NCBI GenBank assembly: GCA_011526105.1
Contig: WYAZ01000081.1
Coordinates: 44,590-108,589, forward strand
Length of the DNA: 64,000 nucleotides
Direction of reading: 5' to 3'
Origin: Deltaproteobacteria bacterium
GTDB lineage: Bacteria; Myxococcota; Kuafuiibacteriia; Kuafuiibacteriales; Kuafuiibacteriaceae
The notes under the pieces were generated by a model. That model was given only the letters and a program-made list of their open reading frames with translations, did not search any database and was not told where the DNA came from. Numbering within the stretch: position 1 is the stretch's first letter; each line of letters begins with the position of its first letter. The position numbers and the translations under genes were made by a program. Below, piece by piece: positions 46,805-56,066 of this stretch.

Positions 46805-46818
46805 CACGACAAGTCGTG
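46805..46818. promoter_or_regulatory. Operator-like palindrome in divergent gap
   Basis: CACGAC-AA-GTCGTG is a perfect 6-bp inverted repeat between the divergent FAD-oxidase and hutH genes. A second inverted repeat, AAGGAGG (46826-46832) / CCTCCTT (46850-46856), follows. Either could bind a regulator of one or both genes. Confidence 0.3.
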
Positions 46819-46907
46819 GAAGCGGAAGGAGGTTCTGCAGAGACCTCACCCTCCTTGGAGCTCATCTGCCCGTTTGCTGCACGCGCCAGCCGTGTTAGCC
46901 CAGCCTC

Positions 46908-48443
46908 GTGCATGAACCCACGGTCGTCGTCGATGGACGCACGCTGTCCCTGAACGCGGTGATTCGTGTGGCGCGCTTCGGCGCGCCCGTGACCCTGGAC
47001 GAGGACGCGAAGCTACGCATGACGCGGGCGCGCCAGCTGGTCGAGGCCAAGGCTCGCGGGGGCGAGGCGGTCTACGGGCTCAACACCGGCTTTGGAGCGC
47101 TCAAGAACGTGAGGATTCCCAGCTCGGACCTCGCGGCCCTTCAAGTGAACCTCATCCGCAGCCACTGCGTAGGTATTGGTCCGCCGCTGCTCGAGGAGGA
47201 GGTTCGCGCGCTGATGCTCTTGCGCGCCAACACCATGGCCACCGGTCGCTCGGGCGTGCGTGTGTCGACGGTCCAGCTCGTCCTCGACATGCTGAACGCA
47301 GGGGTCCATCCGGTGATCCCATGCAAGGGCAGTGTCGGTGCCTCGGGCGACCTCGCGCCGCTGGCCCACACCGCGCTCGCCATGCTCGGTGAAGGTCGCT
47401 CGGTCCTGGGCGGCGTCGAGATGGACAGCAAAGCCGCCCTCGAGAAGGCCGGGCTCGCGCCGCTGGTGCTCGAGGCCAAAGAGGGGCTCGGTCTCGTCAA
47501 CGGCACGCAGGCCATGACCGCGCTCGGCGTTCTGGCGGTGAGCGACGCCGAGGATCTGTGCTTCTACGCCGACCTGACAGGCGGCGCGAGCGTCGACGGG
47601 TTTCGGGGCACGCCGGTGGCCTTCGACCCCCGGATACAGGCGGTGCGCCCCCATCCCGGCCAGGAGACGAGCGCGGCGCTGCTGCGACGATGCCTCGAGG
47701 GCAGCAAGGTGGTGGAGAGCCACAAGGAATGCGACTCGGTCCAAGACCCCTACAGCTTCCGCTGCATGCCTCAGGTCCATGGAGCGAGTCGGGATGTGAT
47801 CGCCTTCGTTCGTCAGACGCTCGAGCGAGAGATCAACAGCGGCACGGACAACCCGCTCGTCTTCGCCGAGCCGGGCGAAGGGGACGAGCTGCTCTCGGGC
47901 GGGAACTTCCACGGTCAGCCGATCGCGCTCGGCCTCGACTTCTTGGCGATGGCGGTCAGCGAGCTCGCAAACATCTCCGACCGCCGGGTGGAGCAGCTCA
48001 TCGATCCGAAGCTCTCCGGCCATCCAGCGTTTCTCGTGAAAGCCTCCGGCCTGAACTCGGGTTTCATGATGGCGCAAGTCACCGCGGCGAGCCTGGTGAA
48101 CGAGAACCGGGTGCTCTGCACCCCGGCTTCGGTGGACTCCATCCCCACTTCGGCCAACCAGGAGGACCACGTGTCCATGGGCATGACCTCAGCGCGCAAA
48201 GTGCGAGAGGTGATCCGTAACACCCGATACTGCCTCGCCATCGAGCTGCTCTGCGCGTGTCAGGCGCTCGACCTCGTGGGGCTGGAGCCCGGCAGAGGGG
48301 TCGCGGCGGCCCATCGCGCCCTTCGCGAGGTGGTTCCCTTCCTCGAGCGCGACCGAACGCTGCACCTCGACATCGAGGCCTGCGCCGCCTTGATGGAGAG
48401 CGGGCGCCTGCGCGAGACAGTGGAAGCGGCCCTATCCGCCTAG
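46908..48443 (+). CDS. hutH: Histidine ammonia-lyase
   Basis: A 511-aa lyase that deaminates histidine to urocanate. The three residues that cyclise to the MIO cofactor are Ala145-Ser146-Gly147 within GSVGASGDLAPLAHTALAM. Other marks are YGLNTGFGALKNVRI, GLVNGTQAMTALGV, QDPYSFRCMPQVHG, NSGTDNPLVF and SANQEDHVSMGMTSARK. The start is GTG 46908. The rest of the histidine-utilisation pathway (hutU, hutI, hutG) is not adjacent, so it may be at another locus, or the enzyme may act on a related amino acid. Confidence 0.92.
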   Translation: MHEPTVVVDGRTLSLNAVIRVARFGAPVTLDEDAKLRMTRARQLVEAKARGGEAVYGLNTGFGALKNVRIPSSDLAALQVNLIRSHCVGIGPPLLEEEVRALMLLRANTMATGRSGVRVSTVQLVLDMLNAGVHPVIPCKGSVGASGDLAPLAHTALAMLGEGRSVLGGVEMDSKAALEKAGLAPLVLEAKEGLGLVNGTQAMTALGVLAVSDAEDLCFYADLTGGASVDGFRGTPVAFDPRIQAVRPHPGQETSAALLRRCLEGSKVVESHKECDSVQDPYSFRCMPQVHGASRDVIAFVRQTLEREINSGTDNPLVFAEPGEGDELLSGGNFHGQPIALGLDFLAMAVSELANISDRRVEQLIDPKLSGHPAFLVKASGLNSGFMMAQVTAASLVNENRVLCTPASVDSIPTSANQEDHVSMGMTSARKVREVIRNTRYCLAIELLCACQALDLVGLEPGRGVAAAHRALREVVPFLERDRTLHLDIEACAALMESGRLRETVEAALSA

Positions 48444-48509
48444 TGTTCGGAGGCACGGGTTTCACCATCCGCTTTGAACCGATCGGCTGGGTCGTGCCAG
48501 AATCGCGGC

Positions 48510-49982
48510 GTGGCCGATTCATCGGTGGCGCCCGCTACAGGATTCCGTGTGACCTACGCGTCCGTGTCGGAGCTCCAAGACGACTACGATACGTTCCTGG
48601 CCCACGGAGGTCTCTTGATCCCCTGGGAGAAGGGCGAGATCGAGGCCAACACCGCGGTGATGGTGCGCGTGGATACGCCGCTCGACCAATGGTTCGACCT
48701 CGTCGGCCGCGTGGTCCAGTCGACGCCGGGAGAGAGCTTCATGGTGGCCTTCGATCCGGAGGCCGAGGCTGCACGCACCGAGCTCACACGTTTTCTCACC
48801 AGCGACCCCTTCAATGCGGCGAAGGAGGCCGAGTCGGCGTCCGAGGATGAGCCGGCCGACCTCAAGGTCGTCGACCGATTTCAACCGCAAGCCGGGCCCC
48901 CGGCGGCGCGTCCAAAGCGTAAACCCAAGTACCTTCAGCTCAAGCTCGCGGATCCAAACGCGCTCCCCGAGGACAGTGCAGACGAGGATTCGAGCGCGAG
49001 CGACGCGCCGGACGAGGGCGACGGCGGCTTCGGGGAAGAGGCGACCCCGGTCGATGACGAGCCCCCGTCCAACGTCGCCAGGAAGAACGCCGGCGCGGCG
49101 ACCTCGGGGGGGGGCGCCTCCACCGACATCACCTTCAAGACGCCCGATGTCGGCGAGCTCTACGCGGTCTACATCGTGAAGTTCCCGTGTCTGCTCGACT
49201 TCGCGGACATCGCGCCCGAGTTCTTGTCGAGCAAGCTCATCACCCTTCCGTTCCAGCGGGAGGAAGAGGGCGTGCAGAGCGCGTCCTCGGTCCGCCGTAC
49301 CCCTGGGCGGCGGGTCGGTGAGCCGGCGAAGCTTCGTTTTCAGCTCCCGGTCAAGCAGACGTTTGAGATGTGGACGATGGTCGCTGCGGTGACCCCCGAC
49401 TCCATCACCTTCCTCGCGGCCGAGACCGATCCGGCCTTCAACAACGTGTGTGCTTATCCGGCGACGTTCAACGGCCGCAAGCGTCTGGGGACCGAGTCCG
49501 ATAGCGACCGCGTGGGGGTGGAGGTCCACCGATTCAACGAGGAGCGCAACGTCGAGCAAGAGGAGCGTACCGACATTCCCATCCGGCTCCAGCTCTCTCG
49601 CATGTCGATGGAAGAGAAGATCAACCTCGCGCTGTCCGGCGGCCGCGAGGCACGTATGGCGCTCGCACAAGATCCCAACAAGGCGATCCCGCACTACTTG
49701 CTTAGAAACGCGCGCATCAGCCTCGACGAGATCGCGTTCATGGCGCGCCTCGCGAACATGAACCCGGACATCTTGAAGAAGATCGCCGAGAACCCGCAGT
49801 ACTGCCAAAGCCCGCAGGTGGTTCGAAACCTGGTGTTTAATCCCAAGACGCCGCTCGACGTGTCCGTGCGGCTCCTCGACCGGCTCGCGAAGAACGACCT
49901 CATCCAGCTCAGCAAGCGCACCTCGATGAACGGGCGTCTCGTGATTCGCGCCAAGAAGAAGCTGAGCGGCTCCAAGCACTGA
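48510..49982 (+). CDS. PilZ-like domain protein of unknown function
   Basis: About 490 aa from GTG 48510 (an ATG at 48474 is also in frame but weakly supported). Residues 10-100 look like a PilZ-type beta-barrel (FRVTYASVSELQDDYDTFLA, GGLLIPW, VMVRVDTPL, GRVVQSTPGESFMVAFDP). The c-di-GMP-binding RxxxR and D/N-x-S-x-x-G motifs are absent, so binding may be lost. An acidic low-complexity linker (105-210) and a second conserved domain (about 215-340; LYAVYIVKFPCLLDFADIAP) follow. The C-terminal helical part reads SMEEKINLALSGGREARMAL. Soluble, no signal peptide. Function unknown. Confidence 0.6.
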   Translation: MADSSVAPATGFRVTYASVSELQDDYDTFLAHGGLLIPWEKGEIEANTAVMVRVDTPLDQWFDLVGRVVQSTPGESFMVAFDPEAEAARTELTRFLTSDPFNAAKEAESASEDEPADLKVVDRFQPQAGPPAARPKRKPKYLQLKLADPNALPEDSADEDSSASDAPDEGDGGFGEEATPVDDEPPSNVARKNAGAATSGGGASTDITFKTPDVGELYAVYIVKFPCLLDFADIAPEFLSSKLITLPFQREEEGVQSASSVRRTPGRRVGEPAKLRFQLPVKQTFEMWTMVAAVTPDSITFLAAETDPAFNNVCAYPATFNGRKRLGTESDSDRVGVEVHRFNEERNVEQEERTDIPIRLQLSRMSMEEKINLALSGGREARMALAQDPNKAIPHYLLRNARISLDEIAFMARLANMNPDILKKIAENPQYCQSPQVVRNLVFNPKTPLDVSVRLLDRLAKNDLIQLSKRTSMNGRLVIRAKKKLSGSKH

Positions 49983-49998
49983 GCCCCCGAGGGCTCAG
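49979..49998. terminator. Hairpin shared by two convergent stop codons
   Basis: CTGAGCCC (49979-49986), CCGA loop, GGGCTCAG (49991-49998): a perfect 8-bp stem. The TGA stops of the PilZ-like gene and of aspS both lie within its arms, so it is a compact bidirectional terminator candidate, though without a T-run. Confidence 0.55.
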
Positions 49999-51809
49999 AC
50001 CGTCGTCTTGATGCAGAGCTCCTGAAGCTGTGCGGCGTCCACCGTGGTGGGGGCGGAGGTCAACAGATCCGTCCCGCGTTGGGTCTTGGGGAACGGGATG
50101 ACGTCTCGCAAGGATTGGGCCCCGGAGAGCAACATGGCGATTCGGTCCATGCCGGCCGCGATGCCCGCGTGTGGGGGCGCGCCGTACTGCAGCGCCTCGA
50201 GCAGGAACCCAAACTTCGCCTTGCGCTCCTCTTCCGAGATGCCGAGGGCCTCGAACGCCTTGGCCTGGACGTCCGCGTCGTGGATTCGGATGGAGCCGCC
50301 GGCGATCTCGTTGCCGTTGAGCACGAGGTCGTAGGCGCGCGCCTTCACCGACTTGGGATCCGAGGTGAGCTTCTCCACGTCCTCGGGGCGCGGCGAGGTG
50401 AAGGGGTGGTGAGCGGCGACGTAGCGGCCGGTGCGTTCGTCGTGCTCGAAGAGCGGAAAGTCCACGACCCACAGGATCTTCCACTCGTTCTTCGCGATGA
50501 GCTCGAGCTTGCGACCGAGCAGCAGACGCAGATGCGACATCACGGTGTGAACCAGCTTGGGCGCTCCGAACTGGAACAGGATGAGATCGTTCGGCTCCGC
50601 GCCCACCGCTTGGTTGATCGCGAGCCGGAGTTCCTCGGTGATGACCTTGGCGAACGGCGACTGCGTCCAAGCGCCATCCTCGGCCACCTTGGCGCGGCCG
50701 AGCCCCTGGGCGCCCACGCCCTTGGCTTCGAGCTCCAGCTTGTCGGTCTCGGTGCGGGACAGGTTGTGGCGGCCGGGGATGCGCATGGCTTTGACCATGC
50801 CGCCGGAGGCGACGACCTCTCGAAACAGTGGCACCCCGCCGCCGTCGTGGCTGCGGATGAGCTCCGTGAGGACGGTGTGTTCGAGCCCAAACCGAAGGTC
50901 GGGCTTGTCGCTGCCGAAGCGTGTCATGGCCTCGTCGTAGCTCATCACCGGGAAGCGCTCCGGGAGTTCCGTGCTCAGCACCTCGCGGAAGATCGACCGC
51001 ATCACGTTCTCCATGACGCGGTGGATGTCCTCCATCTCGGCGAAGGACATCTCGAGATCGATCTGGGTGAACTCGGGCTGTCGGTCTTGGCGCAGGTCCT
51101 CGTCTCGAAAGCACTTCACGATCTGGAAATATCGGTCCATGCCCGAGATCATGAACAGCTGCTTGTAGAGCTGGGGGCTCTCGGCCAAGGCGTAGAACTG
51201 GCCGGGGTTGAGCCGCGAGGGCACGAGGAAGTTCCGCGCGCCGCCCGGGGTGTACTTCACCATGAACGGGGTCTCGAGCTCGAGGAACCCTTGCGAGGTG
51301 AGGTTGTTGCGGACGATCTGGTTGATCTTGGAGCGGACGATGAAGTTCTTCTGCACCTCGGGGCGACGAAGGTCGAGGTACCGATACTCGAGACGCTTCT
51401 CCTCGGCGGTGTCGACCCCGTCCTCGATCGCAAACGGAGGGGTCTTCGCGGGATTAAAGACCTGGATGTACTGCGCGAGGATCTCGACCTCGCCGGTCGG
51501 TAGGTTGGGGTTGGTGTTGGTGCCGCGTGAGCGCACCTTGCCCTTGATGCCCACCACCCACTCCGCTCGGACGCGGTCCGCGATGGCGTGGGCGGTCTGG
51601 TGGGAGGACTCGTCGAAGACCACCTGCACCAGGCCCGTCCGGTCGCGGATGTCGAGGAACACCGCCCCGCCGAGATCTCGGTAGGACTGGACCCAGCCCA
51701 TCACGATGACTTCATCGCCTTCGTGGGCCTTCTGGAACTCTCCGCACATCCGCGTGCGCTTTTCTGCCAAGAGGTTTGGCCCTGGCATGACCAAGCTCGA
51801 ATCGACCAT
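49995..51809 (-). CDS. aspS: Aspartyl-tRNA synthetase
   Basis: A 604-aa class II synthetase of the bacterial type. N-terminal OB-fold for anticodon binding: EVIVMGWVQSYRDLGGAVFL, DIRDRTGLVQVVF. Catalytic core: LELETPFMVKYTPGGARNFL, ESPQLYKQLFMISGMDRYFQ, CFRDEDLRQDRQPEFTQIDL. A GAD insert (residues about 290-420) and the motif GIAAGMDRIAMLLSG near the end confirm it. I use ATG 51809; ATG 51788 is a second possibility and earlier codons are shadow sequence. It attaches aspartate to tRNA-Asp, and possibly to tRNA-Asn if no AsnRS exists. Confidence 0.94.
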   Translation of the reverse strand: MVDSSLVMPGPNLLAEKRTRMCGEFQKAHEGDEVIVMGWVQSYRDLGGAVFLDIRDRTGLVQVVFDESSHQTAHAIADRVRAEWVVGIKGKVRSRGTNTNPNLPTGEVEILAQYIQVFNPAKTPPFAIEDGVDTAEEKRLEYRYLDLRRPEVQKNFIVRSKINQIVRNNLTSQGFLELETPFMVKYTPGGARNFLVPSRLNPGQFYALAESPQLYKQLFMISGMDRYFQIVKCFRDEDLRQDRQPEFTQIDLEMSFAEMEDIHRVMENVMRSIFREVLSTELPERFPVMSYDEAMTRFGSDKPDLRFGLEHTVLTELIRSHDGGGVPLFREVVASGGMVKAMRIPGRHNLSRTETDKLELEAKGVGAQGLGRAKVAEDGAWTQSPFAKVITEELRLAINQAVGAEPNDLILFQFGAPKLVHTVMSHLRLLLGRKLELIAKNEWKILWVVDFPLFEHDERTGRYVAAHHPFTSPRPEDVEKLTSDPKSVKARAYDLVLNGNEIAGGSIRIHDADVQAKAFEALGISEEERKAKFGFLLEALQYGAPPHAGIAAGMDRIAMLLSGAQSLRDVIPFPKTQRGTDLLTSAPTTVDAAQLQELCIKTTV

Positions 51810-51874
51810 CGTGGGCTGTCTCGTAGCAGGCCTGAGCGCCCCCATCAACGACGGGCTTCCGGCCGCCAAACCGC

Positions 51875-52162
51875 TCAGAGGCGGGCGATCTTGCTCGCCT
51901 GGATCTGTCCCTCGATCACCCGATAGCCTCGAGCCTTGAGGTTCTCGAGGAGCTCCTCGAAGTCTTGGATCTGAAACACCAAGCGAAGCAGCTCGGCTTC
52001 GGAGCGAGCGTCGTAGCACTGCAGCGTCGCGTAGCTGCACTCGATGAGGGTCGAGGGGTCTTCGGGGGGGCGGCTCAGGTGGAAGTGGCCGGGCTCGTCA
52101 GTCAGCGACAGGACCAGTCGGGCCTCGCGATCGAGGACGGAGTAGACTCGGGGTTCGTCCAC
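51875..52162 (-). CDS. Small conserved protein, unknown
   Basis: A 95-aa protein. It starts MDEPRVYSVLDREARLVLSL, then continues SYATLQCYDARSEAELLRLV, then DFEELLENLKARGYRVIEGQ. The mixed strand-helix pattern suggests a compact alpha/beta domain. No family is recognised. It lies between rluB and aspS on the same strand (12 nt after rluB, 66 nt before aspS), so it is likely co-transcribed with them. Confidence 0.55.
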   Translation of the reverse strand: MDEPRVYSVLDREARLVLSLTDEPGHFHLSRPPEDPSTLIECSYATLQCYDARSEAELLRLVFQIQDFEELLENLKARGYRVIEGQIQASKIARL

Positions 52163-52174
52163 CGCCGCATTCTA

Positions 52175-53239
52175 TCAGCGGCTGCCCGGCCCGCGCTGCT
52201 TGCGGTAATCGCTGGGCTTCACCCCCACCGGCTTCCTGGGCCCGGTCTCGGTCGGCTTGGGGCCGCCTTTGGACCTCGGCGGCGCCCTGCCCTTGCTGGA
52301 CCGTCCCGGTTTGGCCGCCTCATCCTTGGGCTGTGCGCGCGCCTTCCGGCGGGTATTGGGGCGCCCCCCGCCCGCGCGGGGCTTGGTTTCCATGCGATGC
52401 TCGCTGCGGCTCTCTCCCGGTAGGATGCCCTTTCGGCGCTCCGCCGCCCCTTCGGGCTTACCACCAAGCTCGATTGCTCTGGCCGAGAGCGGGGGCACGA
52501 TCTCGGAGAGCGACACCGTTTCGTAGAGGCGTGCGAGCTCAGCGGCGGTCAGATACCGGAACTGACCAGGCCGGAGCCCGTCGACGCTCACGCCGGCAAA
52601 CTCGGTCCGGTACACGCGGAACGCTCGGTGCCCAATGGCGTCGCACATGCGCCTGATCTGGCGGTTCTTGCCTTCCGTGAGGACGAACTCGAGCCACGTG
52701 TGGGTCTCATCCTGCTTCACGACATCGATCACCGCCGGCCGCGTCCGCCCGTCTTCGAGGCGCACCCCTTTGCGCAGTTGATCGAGCTTGGCGTCGCTCG
52801 GCTGGCCGCCCACCTTCACCACGTAGACCTTGGGGGCCTTGTAGCTCGGGTGCATGAGGTGATGAGCGAGCTCACCATCGGTCGTGAGCAGCAGCGCACC
52901 TTCGCTCGCGAAGTCGAGGCGCCCTATGGGCACCATCCGAAACGGCTCGCTCTCGACGATGTCGCGCACGGTGCGGCGGCCTTCGGGATCCTTCATGGTG
53001 CTCAACACCCCGGCGGGTTTGTTGAGGATGACCGTGACGCGCTCGGAGGTCTTGCCCACCGCACGACCGTTGACTTTGACGCGGCTGGTGCGCGGATCGA
53101 TCCGCGTGCCGAGCTCGGTCACCACAACCCCGTCCACCTCGACGCGGCCTTCGACGATCATGGTCTCCGCGTGCCGACGAGACGCGATGCCTGCCTGCGC
53201 CAAAAACTTCTGCAGGCGGATGTTCTCTTCGCCGCTCAC
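52175..53239 (-). CDS. rluB: 23S rRNA pseudouridine synthase (RluB/RsuA family)
   Basis: A 354-aa protein. An N-terminal S4 RNA-binding domain (IRLQKFLAQAGIASRRHAET) is followed by the pseudouridine synthase core with catalytic Asp in the motif PIGRLDFASEGALLLTTDG and FVLTEGKNRQIRRMCDAIGH. The C-terminal 110 residues are an Arg/Lys/Pro-rich disordered tail, common in high-GC RluB proteins. Start is GTG 53239, overlapping the scpB stop (GTGA). The scpA-scpB-rluB order is typical across many bacteria. Confidence 0.9.
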   Translation of the reverse strand: MSGEENIRLQKFLAQAGIASRRHAETMIVEGRVEVDGVVVTELGTRIDPRTSRVKVNGRAVGKTSERVTVILNKPAGVLSTMKDPEGRRTVRDIVESEPFRMVPIGRLDFASEGALLLTTDGELAHHLMHPSYKAPKVYVVKVGGQPSDAKLDQLRKGVRLEDGRTRPAVIDVVKQDETHTWLEFVLTEGKNRQIRRMCDAIGHRAFRVYRTEFAGVSVDGLRPGQFRYLTAAELARLYETVSLSEIVPPLSARAIELGGKPEGAAERRKGILPGESRSEHRMETKPRAGGGRPNTRRKARAQPKDEAAKPGRSSKGRAPPRSKGGPKPTETGPRKPVGVKPSDYRKQRGPGSR

Positions 53240-54030
53240 GCCTCGGTCCCGCTGACCGGGGCCTCGAGGGGGGCCTCGACCGGAGCCTCGGGCTTCGGCG
53301 GATTCAGAACCTCCGCCGCCGCTTGGTCGGCGGCCTCGGCTGCGCTCACCGCACGATCGAGCTCATCGAGATCGGGGTCATGCTGGCGGTCCATCAAGAA
53401 CTGCGCCGCGCCCGCCAGCTCGGCGATGGTCGGACGTTCGGCCTCGTACAACTCGTCCACCTGCTGTTGGTGCTCGCGATCGAGTTCGTGGTACTCGCGC
53501 AGCGTGGGCAGCGCGGTGAGGCTCCTGAGTCCGAAGAGCTCCAGGAACTTCGGCGTGGTGCCGTAGAGAATGGGCCGGCCGACCTCATCGGACTTGCCGA
53601 GGATTTTGATCAGGTCTCGATCGAGCAGGGCCTTCAAGACCGCACCACAGTCGACGCCTCGGATGGATTCGATCTCGGGCTTGGTGGACGGCTGACGATA
53701 GGCGACGATCGCGAGGGTCTCGAGCGCGGGCTTCGTGAGTCGCTGGGGGCGCGCAGAGAGGAAGCGTCGAACGTAGGGCGCGTTCTCGGCCGTGGTTCGA
53801 AGCTGCAGGCCACCCGCGACCTCCTCCACCCGAAAGCCCATCGCGAGGACACGCTCGGGGTTGGCGTACCCCTTGATGAGACGGTCGACCGCCGCACGGA
53901 GCTCTTCTGGGAGGAGCTTCGGGTCCTCGCCTTGGACCACCTCGAGCAAGCGCTCAAAAGGGAGGGGCTCGCTGGAGACGAGTAACAGAGACTCGATGAC
54001 CGAGCACAGACGTTCGAGGCTCTTTGCCAT
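53236..54030 (-). CDS. scpB: Segregation and condensation protein B
   Basis: A 264-aa winged-helix protein of the SMC-ScpA-ScpB condensin. The sequence has SLERLCSVIESLLLVSSEPL, the second winged helix RPQRLTKPALETLAIVAYRQ, PSTKPEIESIRGVDCGAVLK, and GRPILYGTTPKFLELFGL. The last 65 residues are an acidic Ala/Pro tail. It lies 26 nt downstream of scpA and overlaps rluB. Confidence 0.93.
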   Translation of the reverse strand: MAKSLERLCSVIESLLLVSSEPLPFERLLEVVQGEDPKLLPEELRAAVDRLIKGYANPERVLAMGFRVEEVAGGLQLRTTAENAPYVRRFLSARPQRLTKPALETLAIVAYRQPSTKPEIESIRGVDCGAVLKALLDRDLIKILGKSDEVGRPILYGTTPKFLELFGLRSLTALPTLREYHELDREHQQQVDELYEAERPTIAELAGAAQFLMDRQHDPDLDELDRAVSAAEAADQAAAEVLNPPKPEAPVEAPLEAPVSGTEA

Positions 54031-54056
54031 GGCTTTGGACCCGGGAAGTCCGGGTC

Positions 54057-55250
54057 TTACGAGCTTGACCCGGGGCCGGTCAAGTCTGCGGGTGCGGGCT
54101 GATCTTCCTCGTAGAGCGCATCCTCGTCGTCCTCCGCGAAGGCCGCCTCTGCGGGCTGTGGGTCGTCGAAGCCGGTCGCATCCTCCGGCATCGGGCCAAT
54201 GATTCGAAGCCAGATCTCTGAGGGTTTTGGCGCCTCGAGCGGCGGGAGTTCATAGGCGAGCTTCATCGGGCTCGTCGGTGCGGCCTCCAGGCCCTCGTCG
54301 GGCTCCAGGCGCGCCTCGGCCTCTTCGGACTCATCGTCCAAAGGCGCCTCGGCGAAGGTCTCCGCTCGCGGGGCCGGCAGGGGTTCGGCCGTCAGTGGTG
54401 TATCGCCCTGCTCCGCCTCTTGCTCGATCCGAATGGACCTCAGACGCGCGAGCTCGAGGATGGCGAGGAACGTGACCACCACCACCCGCCGGCCATCCGC
54501 ACGTCGAAACAGACTGCGGAAGGTGAAGCGCTCCCCAACGGTCTCCGAGTGGGCGTAGATCTGACGGATCCGGTCGTTGACGTTGACCCAGTCCGTGGTC
54601 ACCTCGTGCTGAAGTTCGGGCTCGAGGCGAGACAACACGTCCGACATCGCCTCCACCAAGCGGAAGATGCTGGTGTCTTTGAGGCCGGGGTCGAAGTCGT
54701 CGGGGGCACCACCCGGCGGAGGAATGCGGGCGAAGACGTCTCGCCCGAGCTGATCGAAGTCTTGCAGCTCAGTCGCCGCGTCTCGGTACTTCTGGTACTC
54801 GAGCAACCGCCGCACGAGCTCGAGGCGCGGGTCGCCCTCATCCTCGTCCGCATCCTCGACCGGCACCCCCTCCTTCGGCGGAAGGAGCATCTTCGATTTG
54901 ATGTGCGTGAGTTCGGCCGCGAGCACGAGGAACTCCCCTGCCAGGTCGATCGAGAGGTCTTCCATGGCGTGCAGCATGGCCAGGTAGCGCTCGGTGATGA
55001 ACGCGATGGGGATGTCGAAGATGTCGAGGTCGTGCTGCCGAATCAGATACAGGAGCAGGTCGAGCGGACCGGCGAACTCCTCGAGCTCCACCTTGAAGAG
55101 CGCGTGGGTGGAGGTCTCGGCGGGGCGATACTTCTTGGGGATCCCGACCGGGGTCCGGACGTCCGGGCCGAGGAGCGCCTTGACCTCCTCGTGCTCGGCA
55201 TCGGCGGGGGAAAGTTCGGACGCCTCAGTCACGAGCAGCCTTGGAACCAT
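54057..55250 (-). CDS. scpA: Segregation and condensation protein A
   Basis: A 397-aa kleisin that bridges the SMC heads. The kleisin N-domain reads FKVELEEFAGPLDLLLYLIR, QHDLDIFDIPIAFITERYLA, LAGEFLVLAAELTHIKSKML. The C-terminal winged helix includes VVVVTFLAILELARLRSI. A long acidic tail (about 110 residues) extends beyond the usual length of about 270, which is unusual. I use ATG 55250; GTG 55232 is an alternative. It is transcribed after the M50 protease gene (23-nt gap). Confidence 0.9.
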   Translation of the reverse strand: MVPRLLVTEASELSPADAEHEEVKALLGPDVRTPVGIPKKYRPAETSTHALFKVELEEFAGPLDLLLYLIRQHDLDIFDIPIAFITERYLAMLHAMEDLSIDLAGEFLVLAAELTHIKSKMLLPPKEGVPVEDADEDEGDPRLELVRRLLEYQKYRDAATELQDFDQLGRDVFARIPPPGGAPDDFDPGLKDTSIFRLVEAMSDVLSRLEPELQHEVTTDWVNVNDRIRQIYAHSETVGERFTFRSLFRRADGRRVVVVTFLAILELARLRSIRIEQEAEQGDTPLTAEPLPAPRAETFAEAPLDDESEEAEARLEPDEGLEAAPTSPMKLAYELPPLEAPKPSEIWLRIIGPMPEDATGFDDPQPAEAAFAEDDEDALYEEDQPAPADLTGPGSSS

Positions 55251-55273
55251 GCCTGGCTCGGCTTGGCAACCGC

Positions 55274-55939
55274 TCAGAGCACGAGGTGTTCGAGGATCGT
55301 GCGGTAGAGCGTTGCGACAAACGGGGAGATGAGCTTGCCACCCAGCAGCACCACCACGATGAGGGCGATGGGGCCGGTGGAATGGATGGCGTCGAGCACG
55401 CGATCCGCTCGCTGCCCAAAGAGCCACGCCGCGATCTTCGAGCCGTCGAGCGGCGGGACGGGCAGCAGATTGAAGAAGAACAGAACCAGATTGATGATGA
55501 TCATCTGGTTGAGCAGCGCGATGAAGGCGGAGTCGTAGCCCACGAGCTGAAACTTCAGCAGCCCACCGAGCAAAGCGCCCGACACCACCGCGAGCACCAA
55601 GTTGGAGGCGGGCCCCGCAAAGGCGACGATCGCCTCCCCGCTCCGCATGCTGAACTTCCGAGTGAGGTTGGTGGGGACGTAAGGCACCGGCTTGCCCCAG
55701 CCGAAGCCGCCAAAGCCGGAGAACGCGAAGAAGGCGGGCAGGATGAGCGTGCCGAGGGGATCGGCGTGCGCCAGGGGGTTCAAGGTGAGCCGGCCCTGGC
55801 GGGCGGCGGTGTCGTCCCCGAGCTTCCAGGCGGCGAAGGCATGCGCAAACTCGTGGACCCCGATCGACAGGACGAGGGTCACGACGATGAGCAGCACGTG
55901 TGCGATGCGGTCCCCGCTCATGAGGCTCATGTCCTGCAC
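55274..55939 (-). CDS. Site-2 protease family metalloprotease (M50)
   Basis: A 221-aa intramembrane zinc protease of the small, PDZ-less M50 type (YwhC/Rv2869-like). The zinc motif HEFAH occupies residues 29-33 in the first transmembrane helix. The third ligand is in NLLPVPPLDGSKI near 160. There are five or six hydrophobic segments (VLLIVVTLVLSIGV, IVAFAGPASNLVLAVVSGA, LIVVVLLGGKLISPF). It cleaves membrane-bound regulators or signal peptides; the substrate is unknown. It is the first gene of the scpA-scpB-rluB cluster. Confidence 0.88.
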   Translation of the reverse strand: MQDMSLMSGDRIAHVLLIVVTLVLSIGVHEFAHAFAAWKLGDDTAARQGRLTLNPLAHADPLGTLILPAFFAFSGFGGFGWGKPVPYVPTNLTRKFSMRSGEAIVAFAGPASNLVLAVVSGALLGGLLKFQLVGYDSAFIALLNQMIIINLVLFFFNLLPVPPLDGSKIAAWLFGQRADRVLDAIHSTGPIALIVVVLLGGKLISPFVATLYRTILEHLVL

Positions 55940-56066
55940 ACGGCGCCGATCCGGTCAACGCACACACGCGCCCGCAGGCGGACAATCGAGTTCTGATCCT
56001 TGGGCCTGCTCGACGATATAGGGGAGTCCCGTGCTTGGCTCGGCGTAGGCACTCCACGACGTTGAC

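Noticed and set aside
46857..46870. Third copy of the CTAGAGCTCATCTC repeat
   Set aside because: Only GAGCTCATCT (10 nt) matches and the flanks do not, so chance is likely in such GC-rich DNA.
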